64,000 nucleotides of DNA from Theileria orientalis strain Shintoku (taxonomy: Eukaryota > Apicomplexa > Aconoidasida > Piroplasmida > Theileriidae), in NCBI RefSeq assembly GCF_000740895.1, contig NC_025261.1:2108001-2172000 (forward strand), given 5' to 3'. A program made the position numbers and the translations under genes. The notes below the pieces were generated by a model. It saw only the letters and a program-made list of their open reading frames with translations, searched no databases and was not told where the DNA came from. Positions 31,867-44,700 of this stretch are shown one piece after another. The stretch's first letter is position 1; each line of letters starts with the position of its first letter.

Positions 31867-32745
31867 TTAAGAGTTGAGTTTGTAAAAGTTTAAGCACCTG
31901 TCAAGCTGCGAAAGCATAGTGGCCTCCTCAAGCTCAAAAGTGTCAGTGACACCCCAATGGGAACTTTGAACAGTCTCCTCAATGCGACTGACCCTCAAGG
32001 CCCTGTGAGAAGAAATTAGCTCCTTGAGAAAAAGAATAGTTAAAATGATCGATTTTAAGTTGTGGTGAGCGCTGAGAGCGGAAACAAGCTGAAAGGGGTT
32101 GAGAGAGTCCAAAAAGGAGTTAATAAAAGAAATAGTGTCAGGACACTGTTGAGGAGTTTTGGAAATGTTATCACTAGTAACCAATTGAGAAACACTGAAA
32201 GAACTGGAAAAAAGCTCTAAAACAGGGTTGAAAAAAACATTTTGGATCAAATTGAGGTCAAAATCCCTGAGAGAATCAAGTTTAGCATCAGAAAGATGAT
32301 CTAAATCAGGAATGGATGAAGCAGTCTGGCTAGTCAAATCGGCCTTCTCAAAGAAAAGAACAGTGTCAGTGCTAATAGATTCCTTTAAGCTCCTGATATG
32401 GCGAAACATATCAGAATTGGTGAGATCAAGGGAATTAGAAAGTAGCAAGGTGTAAGGAAAGTCAGTAAAACGAGTTAGTTGGTTAGCCTTAGCAGCAAAT
32501 TCATCCCTAATCAAGGTAGCAAGAGACAAGCTACTGGTGGATAAAGTGTTTCCAAAAGGTGTCAGAAGTAACCTGCCGTCAAGAAGAATGTTATGAAGGC
32601 CAAAATTTGAAAAAACAGTAGCACTGTGTTTCAAAAGAGGAAACGGAGGTTTATCAGTAAGCTTGATGGTTTTAAATTTAGGACAAGTGGAAAAGAACCT
32701 TGCCGAAAGAGAAAAACGAGCCGGCAAAAGGGTCGACAAGAACAT
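31867..32745 (-). CDS. ATP12: ATP12-like mitochondrial F1-ATPase assembly chaperone
   Basis: A single exon encodes 292 residues. The N-terminus (MFLSTLLPARFSLSARFFST) is a mitochondrial presequence. LDGRLLLTPFGNTLS and the later SRIEETVQSSHWGV are the two signature regions of ATP12/ATPAF2, which binds the F1 alpha subunit before assembly of ATP synthase in the matrix. The middle part with SISTDTVLFFEKADL corresponds to the family's SDT(V)..Y stretch. It is convergent with GFAT and divergent from CCT6 over a 386-bp promoter region. Codon use is richer in T than in the neighbours. Confidence 0.82.
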   Translation of the reverse strand: MFLSTLLPARFSLSARFFSTCPKFKTIKLTDKPPFPLLKHSATVFSNFGLHNILLDGRLLLTPFGNTLSTSSLSLATLIRDEFAAKANQLTRFTDFPYTLLLSNSLDLTNSDMFRHIRSLKESISTDTVLFFEKADLTSQTASSIPDLDHLSDAKLDSLRDFDLNLIQNVFFNPVLELFSSSFSVSQLVTSDNISKTPQQCPDTISFINSFLDSLNPFQLVSALSAHHNLKSIILTILFLKELISSHRALRVSRIEETVQSSHWGVTDTFELEEATMLSQLDRCLNFYKLNS

Positions 32746-33131
32746 TGTAACACATTTTGTAAAATAAGGACAAAAATCAGAAAAACTACATTCAAATGAA
32801 AAAATTGCGATAAAAAATAAAGTCTAATGTACAAAAATAGGGGAAAAATGGATAATAAGAAACGATAGTGTATGGAATCCTGTAAGTAGATTGGTCACCC
32901 TATAAACACCTTATTATGTTATCACATTTAAGAAATTTGTGACAATTTGTATATTTTAATAAGTAAGTAACTAGGGACTGAGTATTTAAGAATAAATTAG
33001 TGGGATTTCATAGAGACACCCAAAGTACATCCAGTTCCCATATAATGTTTATACTTCTCAAATAATAAATTTTAACTCTAGTTTCACAATATTGGATTCT
33101 CTGTAAATAAAATAAATTAATAGAAACGACA
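32746..33131. promoter_or_regulatory. Shared upstream region ATP12 / CCT6
   Basis: Two divergent housekeeping genes start at either end of this 386-bp AT-rich region, so it must hold both promoters. No specific motif could be assigned. Confidence 0.5.
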
Positions 33132-34895
33132 ATGTCAGTAAATATATTAAATAGCAGAGCGGATAGCCTCCAGGCAGTAGCCGCAATGGCAACGAACATC
33201 CACGCGGCGAAGAGCCTGTTCGACATCCTGAAGAGTAATTTGGGGCCGAAGGGAACGTGTAAAATGCTGGTCAACGGAGCAGGAAACATCAAGATCACGA
33301 AGGACGGAAGCGTGCTGCTGAGCGAGATGATGATACAACACCCAACGGCAATGATACTGTGCAGAGCAGCCTCAGCACTGGACGAAGTGACGGGAGACGG
33401 AACGACGAGCAACGTGCTGTTCTCAACAAGCCTGATGAAAAACGCAGAAGAGTACATACTGTACCAGAACGTGCACCCGAAGTACCTGTGCGACGGATTC
33501 GACCTGAGTCTGAAGAAGCTGACGGAGCTGCTGCCGTCGTTGGGAATGCCAATCTACAATAAGACGTCGGAAGAAGAAGGGAGAGATATCGACTGGGAGA
33601 TGGTGGGAAGCATAGTGAAGACGTCAATATGCACGAAGCTGCCATATAAGCTGGCAATACACATAGCAGAGGAAGTGCTGGAGGCAGTGAAGATAATATA
33701 TGAGCCGAAAAAGCAGCTGGACCTGTTTATGGTGGAAGTGCTGACAATGAAGCATAGGTTCAACTCGGAAACGAGACTGGTGAGAGGAATGGTGATGGAC
33801 CACGGAGTGAGGCACCCAGACATGCCGAAGAAGGTTAAAAAGGCATACATACTGACGCTTAACGCAAGTCTGGAGTACGAAAAGTCGGAAGTGAACGCGA
33901 ACTTTTACTACGAGTCAGCAGAAAAGAGAGAGGCGATGGCAAGGTCGGAAAGAGAGTTCACAGACGAAAAGGTGAGGAAGATAATACAGCTGAAGCAGAA
34001 AGTGTGCGAGGGAAACGACAACAGTTTCTGCGTGTTTAACCAGAAGGGAATAGACCCGCCGGCACTGGACATGCTGGCGAAGGAGGGAATCATGGCGCTG
34101 CGAAGAGTGAAGAGAAGAAACATGGAAAGACTGACGCTATGCTGCGGAGGAAAGCCCTGCAACGCAGTGGAGGACCTGACGGAAGAGGACCTGGGATACG
34201 CAGACCTGGTCTACGAGGTGGCAGTGGGCGAGGAAAAGTACACATTCGTGGAAGGAGTGCGGGACCCGAAGAGCTGCACGCTGCTGATCAAGGGAAGCAG
34301 CGAGTACAGCATTAACCAGATCAAGGACGCAATCAGAGATGGGCTGCGGGTGGTCAAAAACGCAATCGAGGACAGAAGAGTGCTGCCAGGAGCAGGAGCG
34401 ACAGAGCTGTCATTGTACAACGACCTGATGGTAAGCAACAAGCAAGCCGCTAGTTAATTTGCTGGTTAGGCTGTTAGTTAATTTGCTAAGTAATAACACA
34501 AACAAATCATAACCAACACACAAACTAAGCTACTAAATAAGTAAATAAATAAATAACTGCAGGACTACTCGAAAGAAGTAAGAGGAAAGGCAAAGTACGG
34601 AGTAATGGTGTTTGCAGAAAGCTTACTGGTGTTGCCGAAAACATTGGCAGATAACGCAGGGTTGGACGGAAAGGAAGTAGTGTTGGAGCTGTTGGACCAA
34701 GTAAGAGAGTCAGGAAGAGTGTTGGGGTTGGACTTGGAAACAGGAAAGTACATGGTACCAGCAGCAGAAGGAATATGGGATAACTACAGCGTGAAGCTAC
34801 AAGTGTTCACCATCGCAACCACAGTAGCAGAACAGCTGTTACTGGTCGATGAAGTAATTAAAGCAGGAAGGTCAATGCACAATAGACCATCGTAA
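33132..34895 (+). CDS. CCT6: T-complex chaperonin subunit zeta
   Basis: Proposed join(33132..34430, 34563..34895), 543 residues, the usual length. CCT subunits form the cytosolic eight-membered ring that folds actin and tubulin. Motifs: NLGPKGTCKMLV, KITKDGSVLL, GDGTTSNVLF in the ATP site, and GAGATEL near the exon junction. LVNGAGNIKITKDG and the start MSVNILNSRADSLQAVAA favour the zeta subunit. The 132-nt intron falls in DLM/DYSKEV and contains two copies of gttaatttgct. The third-base composition is strongly GC. Confidence 0.9.
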
Positions 34896-35710
34896 ACAGA
34901 TGGAAGAGGAGGAGGAAAGAGAAAGTAAAGGGAAAGAGGAAAGAGATTGTGTTACTGGAAACAAAAACAAAAGGAAGAAAAAATTAATGTAAATAAGAGA
35001 ATAATGTAATATAAAATAAATAGATTTATATAGAGTGTATAATAGAATAAAAAGTAAAAGTGGAAACGTATGAAAGAGTAAGTGAGTAGAAATAAAAAAA
35101 ATGAGAATATGAGAGTAATAAAGACAAAAAAGAAAAAATAAAAAAGTAACAAAATAAAAATAAAAAATAAAAAGTAAAAAATAAAAGATAAATAATAGAA
35201 GAAGTAATAAAAAGGATCTGGTAATAAAAAATAATAAAAATAAAAAATAAAAAAAGATCGTAAAAAATAAAAGAAATGAAATAAAAAAATAATAAAATAA
35301 AAAAATATAAATAAAATAAAATAATAAAAAAGAAAAAGGTAAAATAAAAAAAAAGTAAATAAATGTGTAAATAAATAAAATAAATAAAAGAGATAGATAA
35401 AACTTGGGGCTACACAAGATAAAGAAACAATAAAGAATCAAAAAAATAATAATGTTTATAGGTATAATTAATGAAAAAAGTAAAAAAAAATAAGTAAACT
35501 GTATAATATAAATCGAAAAAATCAAAGTTGTAGTAAAAAAAAGTAATTGTAAGGAGATATCTAAAAATCCAAGGTAAAGTAAAAAAATAAAAAATAAAAT
35601 AAAAGAGATAAATCTTCCTAGTCAATTTAAAATTTAATGTAAATAGTAAAAAGGTAATGAGTGTTTAAAAGGAAAAAGGAAAGAGTATCGGAAAGTACAC
35701 ATCGACGATA
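34896..35710. other. A-rich, cytosine-poor intergenic tract upstream of the giant gene
   Basis: From about 34980 to 35640 the plus strand consists of A runs broken by single T or G (taaaaa, aataaaat units), and C is very rare. It lies between two same-strand genes and precedes the 15-kb gene. The long minus-strand frame across it encodes almost only Phe, Ile, Leu, Tyr and Ser, an effect of the composition. It may be a nucleosome-free promoter region. Confidence 0.65.
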
Positions 35711-38700
35711 ATGAGTTGGATTTGGAAGGAACAGAGTTTCATGGAGCAGGTCTGCAACGAATTCCTCTCGTTCAACCTGGGAACAGTGGTACCGGCGCAA
35801 CTGCTGTCGACATCAGCGAGCCTTAACGCAGCAGTGAACTACATGGTGAGAATCATCAACAAAACGCTCGAAAAAAACGGAACGCTGATTAACGCGCAAG
35901 TGTACAAGAGCATTTTGAAGTCGAAGGAGGTTATCAGCACGACGGACAGCATCCTGTGGCAGCACCTGCAGGACGCAGTGACGTCAGCAGCCAGCGGAAA
36001 CTACTCGCTGCTATACGGCTTCATATTCAGCATGATCAACAGAGTGAGAGACCTGCAGGAGGACGAGTGGATACTGGTGCCGGGAGGAGTGCTGCTTTCG
36101 GAAAACACGCCAGCAGAACAGCTGAGTTACGCAGTGCACAAGCTCAGAGGAACGGGAAGTTACATGTTCGTCGTGATCAACACGGGAGGGCTGGGCCTCA
36201 AGTACCACTCGTACAGAGTAAACAAGGGAACGAAGCTGGGAACGCTGCAGAGAGACGCGACGCTGGTGCTTAAAGACGTGAAGCCAGAGGCGCTGCTGCA
36301 CTCAGCCTTCTGGTTCATGCTCTACAGACTGCTCTATGTGCCGAGCACGCACAACTACGAGATCCTGTATACGGTGCTGCTCCCCTTCCTTAACAACAAG
36401 TCGCTGCCGCTAAACTGGAGAGTGGACAACCTGAAGAACGTGAAGCCGACACAGCAGACGGCGCAGACGACGCAAGACGACGGGAACAAGAAGCTGCTGA
36501 TAGAAGCGTTCACGCAGCTGCACGAGTCTCACGAGTCAAAGCAGACGAAGACGGAGAGCGCAAGAAGCCTGTCGATGGAGATCAACAAGAACCTGGGAGG
36601 AGTGTGGTTCGACGTGCCAGTTAACACATATAAGCCAGCGATGATGATAGACGCACTGTCAGCGCTGGTGGAGATCATACTGCTGCAAAACGGAGTTGAG
36701 GCGCCGGAAGTGGATCTGGTGTTCATCATGCTGCAGCTGTCGACGTGCCTGCTGATCTACGAGGAGATGGAAAAGCTGACGGCTAAGGAGGCTCTGGCTA
36801 GTCTGGGCCACCGCAGCACAGTGCTCTTCATACAGCTCTCCTGCAAAAAGCTGACCATGATGGCAGCAGAGTCCCTGCTCTCAGAAAGCAGCAAGAAGAA
36901 GCTGATCGACATCGACGAGGACGCGCTCACAATAGAGCTGGCGGCGCACCTCTCAAACAGCATATACCAGACTTCAGGAGACGAGGAGGTGAGCACGAAG
37001 ATGGTGAGCATGTCGGGAGGAGTTAACACGAGGAAGGAGCTGTACAGCCTGATCTGCTACCTAGTTAACAGCATCAACAAGAAGCTCCACGAACTCATTC
37101 CGAATCAGCTGCTGGGCATGGGAAAGGGCTCGTGCACAATGGACAGGAAAATGTGCGCAATAGGAAGCAACTTCGGCCTGAACTTCGAGTTTGAAAACTT
37201 CGGAAAGTTCAGGCTCGACGGCGCGAACGTTAACGAGCTGGCGAAGGGGACAGTGAAGTCGCTGCTGCTGTTGCCGGTGGAGCTGACGAGCGTGGATTAC
37301 CCGGTGAAGGACTACACGGACGTCTGCAAGGTGCTGCGGGAGTGCGTGCAGACGTGCACGATCCTGAGTAACCAGAGGGACGCAATGCCCTACACGTACG
37401 CATGGCGCTACCAGCTGATCAAGCACGTTGTCCTGGATCTGCTGCCGATACCGCTGCCGAGGAGGCAGCCGGCGGAAGCACGGTCGGGGCAGACTTCAGG
37501 GCCTGCGACGAACGGGTCGGACGCCGGTTCAGTGGACCAGGCGCCAGACGTGCGAGTGGATTTCTGGAACAGCATGGAGATACTGCGGGAGACGCAGCTG
37601 GACCTGCTGAGGCTGCTGCAGCTGCTGGCAAGGCACCTGTGCGCGGTCTTCTGCTCGCTGGTGAAGACGAGGCCCATCGAGGGGGAGAAGGCGATCCTGC
37701 TGGCGGCGATCTGCTCGATCACGGACGCGGTGGTGCGGAAGATCGCGATCGACACGCCGTCGTACCTGTCGCTGTTCTACTCAGGTAAGAACTTTATTTA
37801 GTGTTGTGGTTTAGTACTTAAATGCCGTGTTAGACGCTTAGTTATGGTTAGATAGGTAGTTAGTTACTTCTAGTTAGTGTGTTTTATGTAGTTAGCGATA
37901 GATAGTTAGCCAGGTAGGCAGGTAGGTGGTTAGATGGGTAGGCAGTGTTCGATACTTAGTTATGGTTAGATAGGCAGGTAGTGTGTAAAACTTAGTTAAG
38001 AGAGAGGTTGGCAGTGTTATATGCTTAGTTATGGTTAGATAGGCAGTGGCACCTCATCCGATAAAAATAACAGGAAAATAATAAACGATTTTAGGAAAAT
38101 CGGATGGACCAGTGGGATCGTTTGGATTCTTCCTGGGCAATTTTGCAAACGAGTCGTCGTACTACGGGCTGACAGATCCGATGCTGGTGATCGTGAGGAA
38201 CAAGGTGCTGGAGTACTTTAAGTCGCTGGAGCCGACAGTGGACAAGTACAACGTGCTGTTCACGTGGGAAAATAACATGGAGATAAGTAAGGGAGACGAG
38301 CTGCTGCTGCAGCTGCTGGCAGTGCAAATGGGATTCACGAGGAACCAGGAGGACATAAGGAAGTACTACATCAGCGAGTCGAGCGAGTTCAGCTGCATAT
38401 TCCCGGAGTTCGCAAACCTGAGAGACGTGGCGTTCCTGGCAAAATCGATAGGATGGTCGCAGAACTCGATACCGCTGAGCAGGTACTCACTGGAAGATAG
38501 CACGCTAAAGTACACGCTTAACAGCAGCAGCACAATAAGCGTAAAGGTGTTTGGAAAGAGTCTGAAGGTGGGAGCGATAGTGACAGGAAACAGAAGAGGA
38601 GTAAACGTCAACTACTACAGAAAGATGATGAAGTGGTTCTCAGGAAGCAGCAGTAAGAACATAGCGAGCGCAGCAGACCCACATAACCTGACGGACATAG

Positions 38701-41700
38701 AAATCAATAACGAGACCGACGTGCTGCACCTGAGCTCGTTCCCGGACTACGGAGGGAAGCTGGGCAGAAGAGACAGCGAAATACTGCTGCAGTACCTGAC
38801 GGCGAGCTACGTGAGGATTCCGCTGGTGACGCAGTTCTTCAGCGACGAGGCGAATCTGCAGGCGCTGGTGAGCGAGGAGCTGCAGAAGGTGGTGGTGGCG
38901 AGCATCTTCGAGCCGGGGACGTGGCAGAGTAGCAAGATAGGCTTCAAGCTGCCGCAAACGGCACCAGTGCAGAGCAGAGACGTGCTCTCGACGAGCCTCG
39001 GCCTGCTGTACAACGAGATACTGAACGCGCCAAACTGCCTGCTGAGCAGCATAGAGCAGATGATTAACCTGACGCTGCAGAGAGACCACCAGGTGTACAC
39101 AGGAGAGTCGTCGAAGCTGTTGCTCTTCATCACGAGGCTGACAGTGTACATAAGCAACTACATCAAGGTCATCATCGAGTATAACCTGGACCCGACGAAC
39201 GCGACGAACAGAAGCAAGGAGGAGGGAGATCAGCCGGAAGTGGAGGTGCTCTACGACAACCTGTTCTACGTGCCGGAGATCATAGTGGGCGCGGAAAACC
39301 TGAAGGAGCTGCAGGTCTTCCAAGCAAGAATCAACAAGCTGCTTCGAGAGTCAGCACGAGTGCTGACGAAGAGAGCGATCAAGGCGGAGCAGGCGAACGA
39401 GCACAACACAGCAGCATCAGCAATGGCGCACGTGGCGCTGATATACAACTACCTTATCCTGCTGAAGAGCAGTGGCAGCTCGCGCTGTAGCACATCAAGA
39501 GGCTCGGCGAGGACGACGGCAAGCGAGTCGCCGCGAGAAGACGCGGATCAGCTGTACATAAAGCTGGCGAGCTGCATCTTCTTCGTCTTCGTGCACCACC
39601 AGTTCAACGTGGAGCACTACACAGGCATGGACGGAGAGTTGGAGGAGGACCCGCTGTGCCTGCCGGACATGGAAATGTTCAACATCATGCAGACCTCGAG
39701 GAACCTGCTGCTCAACTACTTCAGAACGACGAAGGACGTGACCACGAAGATGGAGCTGCTGGTGAAGGTGGTCTCGCAGCTGTCGTCGACGAGCGCGACG
39801 GGAGAGGCGACGAGGTCGGGGCACGAGGAGGACCTGTGGCAGGAGATACTGACGCCGTCGCCCTCAGGAAGGTTCACGAAGGCGTCAGCAGCACAGAAGG
39901 CGCTGGTGCAGCTGACGAACGCAAGTTCGGACGAGCTGGAGATCGACGACGTGCTGCTGGAAAGCTTCTACGTAGACGAGGAGTTCGAGGACGCGGCGCA
40001 GGGAAGCTGGGGATTCGACTCTCAGGTGGCCTCAGGGATCAAGGAGGAGACGCCGACGGCGCAGCAGCAGAAGGAGGAAAAGGAAAAGCAGGACAAGGGG
40101 CTCGTGGGAAACACGAAGACGCAGGTGATCACGAAAACGAACAAGGCGCTGAAGCAGTCGAAGTCGCTGGGGAAAAAAATGTACCGAAAGCTGAAGAAGA
40201 AGGGGAAGACAGTGGAGGAGGTGACGCCGCTCGACAGGTACGAGGCGTGGCTGAAGATGAAGGTGATGCAGCACTGCGACGTCGAAATCAACTTCCAGAC
40301 GGCAGAGTTCTCGCTGAAGAAGAACAAGCTGCAGCTGCTGGGACACTGGGTGAATAAGTACGACCACTTCGTGGACATATTCGGGAAGGTGACGAACAAG
40401 ACGACGATTCAGTCGGCGACGGTGCAGCTCCACAGGAACAGGCACTGGCTGCGGCTGACGGGCCGCGAGTACGACCTGATCAAGTGGGAGCCGCCGGAGC
40501 AGCAGTACCAGCTGACGAACAAGACGCCGTTCAAGTGAGTTAAATTTTACCATCGGTTACAATAGAGAATTGTGTACTTTTACACAGTCTAAACAGTGTT
40601 AGATATTGCTACCCGTTACTGGCTGTTACTAATTATTGCTAGTTACTTATCAACGCCGGTAGATACTGCGGATAGCTACTGCTATGCAATACTGACAAGT
40701 ACAAACACCGCCGACAATAGTAGTCATTGCTACCCAGTACTGACAAACGTGTAGGTACGCGAAGCCGCCGAAGGGGCTGGAGTGGGTGACGAGCGTAATG
40801 GAACCCTTTGTATCGCAATACGCGTCGAAGTGGAGTTTTTACATAGACAGAGACGTAGTTGACGGAGTTAACAACGCGAGGAGTGTGACGGCAGATAGCT
40901 TCTACGACGATTTCGAGTACGGAGAGGAGGAGGCGCTGGACAGCGTAATGCTGTACGCACAGTACACAACAGATCAGTACAGTGTGGGAAGTGTCCACAG
41001 CATGGCGATGGCGAGTGGGACGAGCAGTGTGCCAGTGGAAGAGTTTTACCAGAGTGGCATGTGCAAAATGGTGGACTACAGCGGGACGTACGTGCCGCAA
41101 GCACACGAGGGGCTGATAAGAATAGCAACGGACACGTTTAACACAATCAGTAACGTCATCACGGACACAGCGTCGACGATCACGAAGCTGGCAGGAACGA
41201 GTAGCAGCAGTAAGTCGAAGGAGGCCTCGGAGAAGGAGAAAGAGAAAGAGAAGGAAAAGGCAGCAGCAAAAGAGAAGGCAGCAAAGAGTAAAATAGTAAA
41301 CAAGGAAGTGTACCTGACGAAGTCGCCACCATGCGTGTATGTGTTCGACATAGTGGAGGTGGGAAGAACATGGTACAGGTCGCTGTGCTACAGCAGCGAC
41401 GTGACAATGTCGTTCTCCTCGTCGATACCGAGGTACATAACGACGACGTCAACGACGACGAGTCCGAAGAAGAGTAGCATCGTGCTGGGAGACCCGAGAG
41501 ACCTGAGTAACACATCGACGGACGAAAGTCTGCTGATAATAAGACACGCACAAAGTCAGCAGGTAGCAAAGGAGAGCGCGAGAGAAGGAGCGAGGCACAA
41601 GACGTGCGTGGAGTACGAAATGCTGATACTGCCGAAGCTGCTCAACGGGCTCCTTCCACAAGTCCTGCTGGAGGAGTACCAGTTCTGGCAAAACCTGAAG

Positions 41701-44700
41701 ACGTCGGATCTGATAGGGTACCCGATGAGTTCAGTGCAGAGGAAGGCCGGAGAAAAGGAGAAGGACGTGTTGGCGATGGACCCGACGGAGGAGGACACGT
41801 CGACAGCCCAGGACCTGACGAAGAAAAATTACCTGCAGGTGGAGCTGGTGACGATAGGGCCGATGGACCCGAGTTACTTTCAGCAGTCGGACGCGAGAGC
41901 GCTGGTGAGCAGAAGGAACAAGTACACGGAGGAAGTGTACAACCTGGTTAACCTGCAGAACACGAAGGACGCAACCATCAGAGAGTTCGTGGCGACGCTG
42001 ACGAGACTAGACGACCTGTCGCACGTGCTGGCATGGTCGCTGCAGACGAGTCTGCAGGCGTCAAACGTGAGCCCGGCAAACACATTCGGCTCGGACGTTA
42101 CGCCGACGAAGATAGACCTTATCGAGTACGCGAAGCTAGGTCTGACCTTCAGACTGGACGCGACGAAGGCGAACAGCAACCGCTACATCTGCGACGAGTA
42201 CAACGGACTGTACCTGAACTACGGAGACGTGAACGCGAGTCCGCTGACGAGTAGGCTGATCAGAGGGCTGGAAAACTCGCTGCTGCTCTCGGACGACGAC
42301 GGAGAGCTTTATATTTTGGTGAGCACAGTGCGCTGCCCAATGAGAGTGTACCCGACGGTGCCGCAGTCGTCAGTGGCAGCACAGACGATATACAACTACC
42401 TGCTGGGCCTGGGATGGCCGGAGCTGGTCTACGACGGGCACAACACGAACTGGCTGAACAACCTGGACAGCAAGCACTACCTCTACAAGGTGCACACGAG
42501 CAGATGCTTCCTCTTCGTGCCGACGAGCAGCAGCCTGCTCTACCTGCTGATGTGCAGGTTCCTGGACAGACAGTACGAGCAGGTGTGCAGGCTGAGCAGC
42601 AACATGATATTCGACCAGGTGCAGAACGACGAGTCGATACTCTACTGGTCAATCATATCGAAAATCGACTCGAACACGGACACGCACCCGGACGCGTACG
42701 CGAGCAGACTGCACATCCTTCTGGCGGCGAACAAGCAGGGGATCACGATCAGCAAGGGGATCAACATCCTGACGGTGTCGACGAACAAGTTCAAGAAGGG
42801 CCTGAGCACGTTCAAGTCGATCTTCTCTGGACAGACGAAGAGCGCGTCGCAACCGACATCAGCAGGGCATCAGCAGAGCAAGGATGCAGTGAGCTACAAG
42901 GATTTCGGGGCGCAGAGAGAGCCGGCGAAGGAGAGCAAGGAGTCGCCGAGGCCGGGAGGCGACGACGACAAGATATTCATTAACTGGGTGCTGCACGAGC
43001 AGCTGTGCCACTACATACACCTGAACAGGCTGGTGAGCGCAGGCTGTAAGCTGAGCATAGAAGAGGAGCTGGAGCTGCTCTCGCTCTGCCAGTCGTACTT
43101 CAGCAGCATCACGCTGCTCTCGAACAGGTACTACCTGCTCAACACGCTCAAGGCGAGCAACAACGCGCTGATCAGAGAGTACGTGGTCGCCGCGGACGTG
43201 GAGCTGAGCGTGCCGAGCAAGCCGACAGTGACGACATTCGACGAAATCGTCGACAGGTCAGTGATAGACAAGAACCTGGTGATAGACGCAGCGACGTCAT
43301 TCACGACGATGCGCTACAAGAAGCCGCACGAAATGCAGAGCGGGCCGAACTCGCTGGAGTACATAGACAAGCTGCTGCAGAAGGGCGTGACGATCTCGGA
43401 GTTCATGACAGTCTACGAGCTGCTGCTGGGAGTATTCCCGCTGACGACATTCCCGAACGAGACTACGCACGGCTGGGGAGCAATGCTGACGCGCGTTATC
43501 AGCTACAAGGAGAAGGGCGCGAAGAACATGATGATGTCGACGCTGAAGGTGCTCTGCACGAACCCGGGCGTCGCGGCGCACATGCCGCCGTGCCCGGAGG
43601 ACCTGAGCAAGAAGAAGCAGTTCGCAGCAATGTTCACGCGAGCGCACCAGCCGGTCCACAAGTTCATGGGCGACCTGCAGCGAGTGTTCGGCAGGCTCGA
43701 GGAAAACAAGGAGATCACCTGGGACTCGACGGGGCGCTCGGTGAACCGAATGGAGTACGTGATCAAGGCGGACCCCGTGATCCCGAGGGGGACGCTGACG
43801 ACGCCCTGGATGTTCCGCTCCTACAGCACTGACTACGGAAGGTCGGAGTTCGCAATGAGGCCTGCGACGATCATGAAGACGACGATCACGAGGGAGCTGC
43901 TGCGGGACATGTCGACGCAGCTGATATCGGACTCGCTGCTCAGCGACGTGTACACGGCAGCGGCGACGACCAGGGCGTCGGACGACGACGCGTACGGCTT
44001 CAGCGAGAAGAACAGTAAGTTTATTTTGGCTATTGGTTGGTAGTTAGTTTGCATTAGTCTATTTACGCAGCTATTAGCAGTTGGCACGTTAGCCTATATA
44101 CACCTGACAGTAGTTAATGGTTACCAGGGTAACAAATGCGATCACCCATGCAGTAGTTATTTCATTCACCTATACGCCTGAACACCAGTTAATGGCAGAT
44201 AGTTACTAGTTAATGGTTACCTGGGTACCAGTACAGCCACCCGTCCAGTAGTTAGTTCATTCACCGACAATAAGCTAATAACAACGCGTAGCGCTGCCAA
44301 TTGACCTCGACAAGCACTGGATCATGAAGTACGACGTGTGCAAGAAGTACCTGGAGAGGCTGAAGCTGGAGTACCAGAGGTACCTGAAGCAGCAGGAGCA
44401 GCAGATGGTGCAAATGAGCACGTTCGTAGGATTCGACGAGCAGACAATAGAGAAGACGCTCAAGGGAGACAAGGAGCAGTTGACGAAAGGAGTGACGCAG
44501 CTGACGACGCTGAAGGACAGGCTTTTGAACCTGTTTAAGAGTGACGGACAGTTCATAGAGACGTCGATAAAGACAGTGCTGCAAAAGTCGAATTCTATCA
44601 CGCCAGGAACGTACGCGAATTGGGAAGGAGCGGCAGGAGCGTCAGGACCGGAGGGAAAGAGCAGTCCGAGCGTAGGAGAGAGAATGAGTAAGCTGGGAGG

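Noticed and set aside
31460..31897. Cys/Tyr/Val-rich minus-strand frames between GFAT and ATP12
   Set aside because: They are translations of (ca/ta) simple repeats.
34872..35525. Minus-strand frame of 217 codons
   Set aside because: It is composed almost only of Phe, Ile, Leu, Tyr and Ser because the opposite strand is A-rich and C-poor; no domain or conserved pattern.
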